Source: RGIG1995 sp045652425
GTDB taxonomy: Bacteria; Bacillota; Clostridia; Oscillospirales; CAG-272
Assembly (NCBI GenBank): GCA_045652425.1
Contig: JAZRUG010000046.1
Span: forward strand, 1 to 11,247
DNA length: 11,247 nucleotides
Direction of reading: 5' to 3'
Shown here: piece by piece, positions 6,551-11,247 of the stretch
Numbering within the stretch: the stretch's first letter is position 1
How the letters are laid out: every line of letters starts with the position of its first letter
Position numbers and translations under genes: made by a program
Notes under the pieces: generated by a model
Told to the model about the DNA's origin: nothing
Seen by the model: the letters and a program-made list of their open reading frames with translations, nothing else
Databases searched by the model: none

Positions 6551-8083
6551 ATGAAAAAACTATGGTTTATTTTGATTGCGGTTGCATTAGTTGTAGGTGC
6601 GGTAATGCTTATACCTCAACATGCAAAGGCAGCGACAGATGGTATGCTTACATATGAAATTGTAGATGGTGAAGCAACGATAACTGGTTGTGATACATCT
6701 ATTTCAGGTGAACTTGTTATTCCCTCAACCCTTGGCGGTTGCCCTGTAACTGTCATAGGTTATGGCGCGTTTGGTGAATGTGAAAATATAACAAGTATAG
6801 AATTGCCATACGGTATAAAGAAAATAGAAACGTCTGCATTTGATTCTTGTAGCAGTTTGTTAGATATAAATATTCCGGAAAGTGTAACTGTTATAGAGAC
6901 ATCGGCGTTCCACAAATGTACAAGTTTGGTGAGTATAGAGATACCGGACAGTATAACAAAAATAGAGAGCTATATGTTCTGGAGATGTACTAGTTTGAAA
7001 GACATAATTTTTCCCGAAAATCTTACGAGTATAGGGAATAGTGCATTTGCTAATACTGCCTATTATAACGACGAAGATAATTGGGATGGTTATGCCTTGT
7101 ATATGGGCCAAAATTTGCTTGAGGTAAAGGATGACGTTAAAGGAACTTTCGAAATAAAGCCGGGAACAAAACTGATTGGCGGACAGGCTTTTTATGGTTG
7201 TAGTGGTTTAACAAACATAGAAATACCTACAAGTGTTGAGTATATAGGTACAGGAGTTTTTACTCTTTGTGAATCATTGGAAAAAATACATATTCCGGAT
7301 AGTGTAAAAAGTATAGGAAATTTTGCATTCTCCGAATGTAGAGCTTTGTTGAATATAACTATACCGGATAGTGTAACGGAATTTGGTAGTGATATTTTTT
7401 ATGAGTGCAGTAGTTTGGAGAGTGCAAGAATTCTTGCAGATATAACTTGTTTAGATTACTGGTTGTTCTGCGGTTGTATTAGTTTGGAGAGTGTAGAAAT
7501 ACCTGCAAGTGTAACCCAAATTAGAGATTCTGCTTTTTATGCTTGCGAAAGTTTGACGACTGTATATTTCCAAGGAACGGAAGACGATTGGAACAAAATA
7601 ATAATTGAGGATGGGAACGAGTATTTGGTATCTGCAGAAATAATCTTTAATCAATCTTCAGAAAAGAGCGAACTTGAAGAAGCGCTTGATGGTAAAGATG
7701 TAACCGTTGGCAAGTTAGCAAACGAAACCGAGGTTGTAATCGTTCCTACTGTTAGCGGTAATGTTGCAATGACCGAAAGTGAACTTGCGGAAATGCTCGG
7801 TGATGGTATAACAATCGTATCAAACAATGGTGTTATCGGTACCGGTAGCAAGATAATCATTGGTGAGCAAGAAGTTGAAATTGCAGTCAAGGGCGATATC
7901 GACGGTGATGGTATTGCAACGGTATTTGATGCGCTTATGGTTAAAAAGGCATTGGCAGAAAATACATTCGGTGAAAATGATATACGCGAATTTGCGGGAG
8001 ATATCGACGGCGCAGGTGTAACGGATACTGCTGATATTGATGCAATCCTTGCACACATCGTAGGCGAAATGCTTATAGCGTAA
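6551..8083 (+). CDS. Secreted BspA-like leucine-rich-repeat protein with dockerin-like C-terminus
   Basis: Predicted exported surface or extracellular protein, possibly for adhesion or host or glycan contact. Residues 1-27 are a classic signal peptide (KK, hydrophobic core, cut after AKA). Residues 33-65 are the short N-cap usual in this group. From 66 to about 345 come some eleven 23-residue LRR_5 (Treponema/BspA-type) repeats of the form V-IG-AF--C-SL--I-IP-S, interrupted at about 168-205. A linker (366-447) leads to a dockerin-type domain (448-507) with two EF-like loops. The first, D449-x-D451-x-D453, is intact to D460; the second has Ala488 where an acidic residue is usual. There is no sortase motif, so attachment, if any, would be through a cohesin not seen here. 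AAAGGTAAGG lies about ten bases before the ATG. The gene stands alone between two repeat clusters. Confidence 0.9.
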   Translation: MKKLWFILIAVALVVGAVMLIPQHAKAATDGMLTYEIVDGEATITGCDTSISGELVIPSTLGGCPVTVIGYGAFGECENITSIELPYGIKKIETSAFDSCSSLLDINIPESVTVIETSAFHKCTSLVSIEIPDSITKIESYMFWRCTSLKDIIFPENLTSIGNSAFANTAYYNDEDNWDGYALYMGQNLLEVKDDVKGTFEIKPGTKLIGGQAFYGCSGLTNIEIPTSVEYIGTGVFTLCESLEKIHIPDSVKSIGNFAFSECRALLNITIPDSVTEFGSDIFYECSSLESARILADITCLDYWLFCGCISLESVEIPASVTQIRDSAFYACESLTTVYFQGTEDDWNKIIIEDGNEYLVSAEIIFNQSSEKSELEEALDGKDVTVGKLANETEVVIVPTVSGNVAMTESELAEMLGDGITIVSNNGVIGTGSKIIIGEQEVEIAVKGDIDGDGIATVFDALMVKKALAENTFGENDIREFAGDIDGAGVTDTADIDAILAHIVGEMLIA

Positions 8084-8102
8084 TAGTATAAATAATAAAA
8101 AT

Positions 8103-8143
8103 AAGCTTTCCTTTCCAATAAAACGGATAGGGAAGCTTTTTTT
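8103..8143 (+). terminator. Terminator of the leucine-rich-repeat/dockerin gene
   Basis: AAGCTTTCCTTTCC (8103-8116) pairs with GGATAGGGAAGCTT (8125-8138), with one wobble and one mismatch, followed by seven T residues (8137-8143). Element B begins at the very next base. Confidence 0.85.
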
Positions 8144-8600
8144 ATTACCTCTGTGTATTTACATCAATTTAGTAGGTACATTATCAAACCTCCATCTGAG
8201 GAGGGAGGTGGCTCGGCAATATTAAATAAGCATTAGAAAATCAAATAATATTTGCCGAGACGGAGGGAGAGAAAAGCATCAAGTTTTGCTATCATCACCG
8301 CTGTGTAATAACATAAAATCAGTACTGACCAAAGCCTCCTCTTGTGTAAAGGGAGGTGGCACGGCTTTGCCGTGACGGAGGGATTGTTGTAGAAAACTTC
8401 TCAAAAAACAACCCCTCAGTCTCGCATACGCTCGACAGCTCCCCTTACACAGTGGCGCCTTTTCTTATCACTGCCTCGAGGTTTTGATATCAAGACTTAA
8501 CGCTTATCTCTCCCTCCGTCACGCTTCGCGTGCCACCTCCCTCCTCAGATGGAGGTAAGACAAAGTACCTACTTGTTTGATGTTTTCGCACAGAGGTAAT
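8144..8600. repeat. Long palindromic repeat element B, related to element A
   Basis: The ends ATTACCTCTGTG (8144-8155) and CACAGAGGTAAT (8589-8600) are perfect inverted repeats. The arms continue as imperfect inverted repeats through CATCAA/TTGATG, GTAGGTAC/GTACCTAC and CTCCATCTGAGGAGGGAGGT and its partner. The left arm carries the CTCGGCAATATTA stem-loop (8211-8260) and the right arm the ACGC-TTC-GCGT stem (8521-8531). It shares long stretches with element A but is 132 bp longer because another repeat sits at its apex. No ORF is present. Confidence 0.88.
8331..8463. repeat. Second REP-like family nested at the apex of element B
   Basis: AAAGCCTCCTCTTGTGTAAA (8331-8350) on the left and TTACACAGTGGCGCCTTTT (8445-8463) on the right are imperfect inverted ends. 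The left half contains GGAGGTGGC, the ACGGC-TTT-GCCGT stem (8361-8373) and GACGGAGGGA. The right half has the related pattern CCTCAGTC...GACAGCTCCCC. It interrupts element B between segments that are close together in element A. Confidence 0.75.
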
Positions 8601-8649
8601 ATGAAATAATGTGCAAAAACTATATGTGCTTGTGCAAACCACAGGCTTA

Positions 8650-8726
8650 TTTGGTGGTTATGATTAATTTGGCAGTAGATATGTGGTCTTTTTTATAAAC
8701 AATAAAAAAATATAATAATCACCAAA
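8650..8726. repeat. Inverted repeat just upstream of the DUF1538 promoter
   Basis: TTTGGTGGTTAT (8650-8661) and ATAATCACCAAA (8715-8726) match 11 of 12 as inverted repeats 53 bases apart; the right arm ends 5 bases before the -35 box. It could be a regulator site pair or a leftover repeat. No T-tract follows it, so it is not a terminator. The gap 8601-8731 shows nothing else. Confidence 0.45.
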
Positions 8727-8731
8727 ATGGG

Positions 8732-8760
8732 TTGTAATAGTTGGAAGAGTTTGCTATAAT
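8732..8760 (+). promoter_or_regulatory. Extended -10 promoter of the DUF1538/PII operon
   Basis: TTGTAA (8732-8737), a 17-bp spacer ending in TGC, and TATAAT (8755-8760). The TG at 8752-8753 makes it an extended -10 promoter. The leader to the ATG is about 28 bases. Confidence 0.85.
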
Positions 8761-8794
8761 AATAGGGTAAACGATATATGAAAGATGGTTGAAG

Positions 8795-10318
8795 ATGAAT
8801 CCTAAATTAAAAGAAAAAACAAGAGAATCGTTGAGCGCGGTTTTGCCTATAACTGCAATAGTCTTGCTTATAAGCATATTCCTCGTGCCGATGGAGCTTG
8901 GGCATATCGTTCTGTTTTTGACGGGGGCTTTGATGCTTATACTCGGAATGGGATTGTTCCAGCTTGGCGCGGAAATGGCTATGACTCCACTTGGTGAAGG
9001 TATTGGTGTCCAAGTTTCAAAATCGAAAAGGGTATTGACGGTACTCCTTCTCGGTTTTATAATGGGCTTTATTATCACAATATCAGAACCCGACCTGCAG
9101 GTTTTGGCAGAGCAGGTGCCGGGGGTTCCCAACCTTACTCTTATAATTGCCGTCGCTTTAGGCGTAGGACTCTTTCTTGCTTTGGCTATTGTCAGAATCA
9201 GAGACCAGATCAGCCTTTCTATGATGCTTTTGGTATTTTATGGAGTGTTGTTGGTGTTGTCGTTCTTGGTTCCCCGCAGCTTTGTATCCGTTGCGTTTGA
9301 CTCGGGCGGTGTAACCACAGGTCCTATGACCGTACCTTTTATTATGGCTATGGGTGTCGGCTTGGCATCTGTCCGTAGCGACAAAAATGCAGACAGCGAC
9401 AGTTTCGGTCTCGTTGCTTTATCAAGCGTGGGTCCCATTCTTGCCGTAATGGTATTGGGGTGCTTCTTTAAGACAGATTCAGCCGAATATGCTTTAACTG
9501 ATATTGAGACTGTAACAACGACCAGAGACGTTGCAAACGTATTTATGAGAGGAATACCGAAGTTTGCCGAAGAGGTATTTATGTCTTTGCTTCCTATCGT
9601 GGCGGTATTTATAATTTTTCAGATTGTTTGCAAGAGATATCACGGAAAGCAGATAGCAAAGATTTCGATTGGTATGGGATATACTTACGTTGGACTTGTA
9701 CTGTTCTTGTGCGGCGTAAATCTCGGTTTTGCTCCCGTCGGTGCTCATCTCGGTGAGCAGTTGGCTCTCTTTAAATATAATTGGGCTATTATCCCTATTG
9801 GTATGCTTATAGGTTATTATATAGTTAAGGCAGAACCTGCGATACAGATTTTGAATCATCAGGTTGAGAGCGTAACTGACGGCGCTATTTCAGTTAGAGC
9901 GATGAATACTTGTATGTCTGTGGGTGTATCGGTATCGGTAGGATTGGCGATGTTGAGAGTGTTGACGGGCATTTCTATAATGTGGATAGTTATTCCCGGA
10001 TATGTGATAGCTTTGGCGTTATCGTTTATTGTACCCAAACTATTTGTAGGTATAGCCTTTGACTCGGGTGGTGTTGCCAGTGGTCCTATGACTTCGACGT
10101 TTTTGTTGCCGTTAAGCATAGGCGCGTGTTCTGCGGTAGGCGGAAATCTTATGACAGACGCATTTGGCGTTGTGGCATTGGTTGCATTGACTCCGCTTAT
10201 TGCTATACAGATAATGGGTGTCGTATATAGAATCAAGACCGAGAAGCTGGAAAAGAATGTCGAGCAGGTTTCGGTACCCGAATTCAGCGACGATATTATC
10301 GACTTGGAGGAAGAGTGA
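8795..10318 (+). CDS. DUF1538 family multi-spanning membrane protein, probable transporter
   Basis: A 507-residue integral membrane protein of the DUF1538 family; the substrate is unknown. It is an internal duplication. Half one holds GLFQLGAEMAMTPLGEGIG (53-71), SEPDLQVLAEQV (97-108) and FDSGGVTTGPMTVPF (168-182). Half two holds GVNLGFAPVGAHLGE (307-321), AEPAIQILNHQV (346-357) and FDSGGVASGPMTSTF (422-436). Such paired halves with conserved, possibly re-entrant FDSGG loops are typical of transporters with inverted or parallel repeats, but this is inference. The C-terminus is acidic and cytosolic-looking. The ATG at 8795 is preferred over a TTG at 8789 because MNPKLKEK is a usual N-terminus and AAGATGG lies six bases ahead. 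The next gene begins one base after its stop, so the two are surely co-translated and probably work together. Confidence 0.88.
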   Translation: MNPKLKEKTRESLSAVLPITAIVLLISIFLVPMELGHIVLFLTGALMLILGMGLFQLGAEMAMTPLGEGIGVQVSKSKRVLTVLLLGFIMGFIITISEPDLQVLAEQVPGVPNLTLIIAVALGVGLFLALAIVRIRDQISLSMMLLVFYGVLLVLSFLVPRSFVSVAFDSGGVTTGPMTVPFIMAMGVGLASVRSDKNADSDSFGLVALSSVGPILAVMVLGCFFKTDSAEYALTDIETVTTTRDVANVFMRGIPKFAEEVFMSLLPIVAVFIIFQIVCKRYHGKQIAKISIGMGYTYVGLVLFLCGVNLGFAPVGAHLGEQLALFKYNWAIIPIGMLIGYYIVKAEPAIQILNHQVESVTDGAISVRAMNTCMSVGVSVSVGLAMLRVLTGISIMWIVIPGYVIALALSFIVPKLFVGIAFDSGGVASGPMTSTFLLPLSIGACSAVGGNLMTDAFGVVALVALTPLIAIQIMGVVYRIKTEKLEKNVEQVSVPEFSDDIIDLEEE

Positions 10319-10319
10319 T

Positions 10320-11000
10320 ATGGTTAAGATAAAGGTTCCGTCTATTCGCGGATTGATGATTATTACTACTGAAAAATCTGCAAATATGGCGACGGAAATA
10401 TTTAAAGAAGAGGGATTGCACGTTAAGTATAATATACTTGCGGAAGGAACCGCTTCAAGCGAGATACTTGATATGCTCGGTCTTGGGACTACAGAGAAAA
10501 GATTGTTGTTGACCTTGGCTACGAAAGAAAAGGCAGAGGCTATGCTGAAAAAACTGCACTTTGAGTTGGCTATGAGCAGAGCTGACGGGGGAATTGGATT
10601 TACACTTCCCATAACGAGCGCCAGCGGGGCTCTCTTGCAGATGATGGCAGATGGCAAAACGACCGAAGATGAGAAGAAAGACGAGGAAAAAACTATGGGT
10701 AACAGCCATACGATGATAACAGCTATATTAAACAGAGGCTTTAGCAATGATGCTATGAAAGTGGCAAAGGAAGCGGGAGCGCGCGGCGGTACCGTTATAC
10801 ACAGCCGACAGGTTATTGACGAGGAAGATATAGGCTTCTGGGGTATAAGTATGCAGGAAGAAAAAGAAGTGCTGCTTATTATTACCGAGGTTGAAAAGAA
10901 GCATACTATTATGAAGGCTATAACCGAGCAGTTTGGTATGCACAGCGAGGCTAAAGGAATCGTTGTTTCGATGCCTATTGATACTGTAATGGGTATATAA
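10320..11000 (+). CDS. Tandem PII-like signalling protein paired with the DUF1538 protein
   Basis: A soluble 226-residue protein with two PII/GlnB-like domains, about twice the size of GlnB. Domain one (about 8-100) has the beta-alpha-beta start IRGLMIITTEK and ends GGIGFTLPI. A charged linker (110-128, Asp/Glu/Lys-rich) follows. Domain two (129-226) shows the PII hallmark GARGGTVIHSR (153-163), a T-loop-like stretch (164-180), EKEVLLIITEV and a KGIVVSMPI end. PII proteins sense ATP/ADP, 2-oxoglutarate or other small molecules and often plug a membrane transporter with the T-loop. Here the ATG lies one base after the DUF1538 stop, with GGAGG nine bases ahead, so control of that protein is the natural guess. 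The tyrosine uridylylated in proteobacterial GlnB is not evident. The effector is unknown. The frame is open further upstream inside the DUF1538 gene, but only this ATG has a ribosome site. Confidence 0.85.
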   Translation: MVKIKVPSIRGLMIITTEKSANMATEIFKEEGLHVKYNILAEGTASSEILDMLGLGTTEKRLLLTLATKEKAEAMLKKLHFELAMSRADGGIGFTLPITSASGALLQMMADGKTTEDEKKDEEKTMGNSHTMITAILNRGFSNDAMKVAKEAGARGGTVIHSRQVIDEEDIGFWGISMQEEKEVLLIITEVEKKHTIMKAITEQFGMHSEAKGIVVSMPIDTVMGI

Positions 11001-11015
11001 GAACATAAAAATAAG

Positions 11016-11055
11016 ACTGTCGTTTGCTTTTACAGCCAAACGGCAGTTTTTTTTT
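11016..11055 (+). terminator. Terminator of the DUF1538/PII operon
   Basis: ACTGTCGTTTG (11016-11026) pairs with CAAACGGCAGT (11037-11047) over 11 bp with one wobble, followed by nine T residues. Confidence 0.93.
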
Positions 11056-11084
11056 GTGGAAACAAAATGAATAAAAGCTCCCAT

Positions 11085-11247
11085 CTATGTATTTATAAAA
11101 AGTCCGCACAAACTAAAGGAAGATTCCAAAGGGGCAACAACTTTGATAGTATTTTTCAAAAAATATTATTTACAAATTAAATATTACTCCTATGTATTTA
11201 TAAAAAGTCCGCACAAACCAAGGAAGATTCCAAAGGTGGAAAACCTT
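11085..11247. repeat. Direct repeat, two copies 105 bp apart, cut by the window edge
   Basis: CTATGTATTTATAAAAAGTC (11085-11104) recurs at 11190-11209, and the match continues through CGCACAAAC, a variable CTAAA/CAA step and GGAAGATTCCAAAGG. In copy two the last bases can form a small hairpin, AAGGT-GGAAA-ACCTT, which is weaker in copy one. The spacer is AT-rich with a TATTTTT/AAAAAATA palindrome (11150-11165). No ORF is seen in this 190-base stretch. Confidence 0.75.

Noticed and set aside
7651..8118. 155-codon open frame on the minus strand
   Set aside because: It is the antisense of the dockerin protein's linker and calcium-loop region; its Ser/Ile/Pro-rich text reflects the complement of the real gene.
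8778..8792. Four-codon ORF (ATG to TGA) before the DUF1538 start
   Set aside because: Too short to support, and no ribosome site belongs to it; it is most likely chance.
10218..10319. N-terminal extension of the PII protein into the DUF1538 gene
   Set aside because: The added text is the off-frame complement of conserved DUF1538 sequence; GGAGG precedes the ATG at 10320.
10112..10747. Long open frame antisense to the DUF1538/PII junction
   Set aside because: It crosses two well-supported genes on the other strand and has low-complexity Ser/Ile composition and no ribosome site.

Overview
The window reads as a low-GC, Gram-positive, anaerobic Clostridia-type chromosome, probably an uncultured gut member near the Oscillospirales or Christensenellales. 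The clues are strong AGGAGG ribosome sites, TTG and GTG starts, sigma-A promoters with T-rich spacers, a BspA-like leucine-rich-repeat protein ending in a dockerin-like domain, and REP-like palindromic repeats of a style I associate with such genomes. The species call is inference.

Left part (1-4624). A 5S rRNA gene, presumably the end of an rRNA operon, ends in a two-way terminator shared with a convergent ZIP-family metal transporter. Next on the minus strand are a membrane-anchored CapD/WbpM/PglF-type nucleotide-sugar 4,6-dehydratase and a monofunctional aspartate kinase. The last two each have a recognisable promoter and terminator, so the three are probably separate transcription units for metal uptake, surface-glycan sugar synthesis and aspartate-family amino acids.

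Middle part (4625-8600). On the plus strand are a small intramembrane (M50, site-2) metalloprotease, preceded and overlapped by a hydrophobic 22-codon leader ORF, and a 39-residue Cys/Gly-rich membrane miniprotein. The miniprotein has a foldable 5' leader that can hide its ribosome site, and its 3' end plus terminator is partly duplicated in tandem. Then come about 570 bp of palindromic repeats, a secreted leucine-rich-repeat/dockerin protein, and a second long palindromic repeat of the same family carrying a different repeat nested at its apex.

Right part (8601-11247). A two-gene operon with an extended -10 promoter encodes a DUF1538 multi-spanning membrane protein with an internal duplication and, one base after its stop codon, a protein of two PII-like domains joined by a charged linker. 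The pairing suggests a transporter controlled by a PII-type sensor, with unknown substrate and effector. A strong terminator closes the operon. Two copies of a direct repeat about 105 bp apart then run to the window edge.

The most interesting signals are the DUF1538/tandem-PII pair, the structured leader of the Cys-rich miniprotein, and the two long palindromic elements, which share a stem-loop format whose stems vary in compensated fashion.
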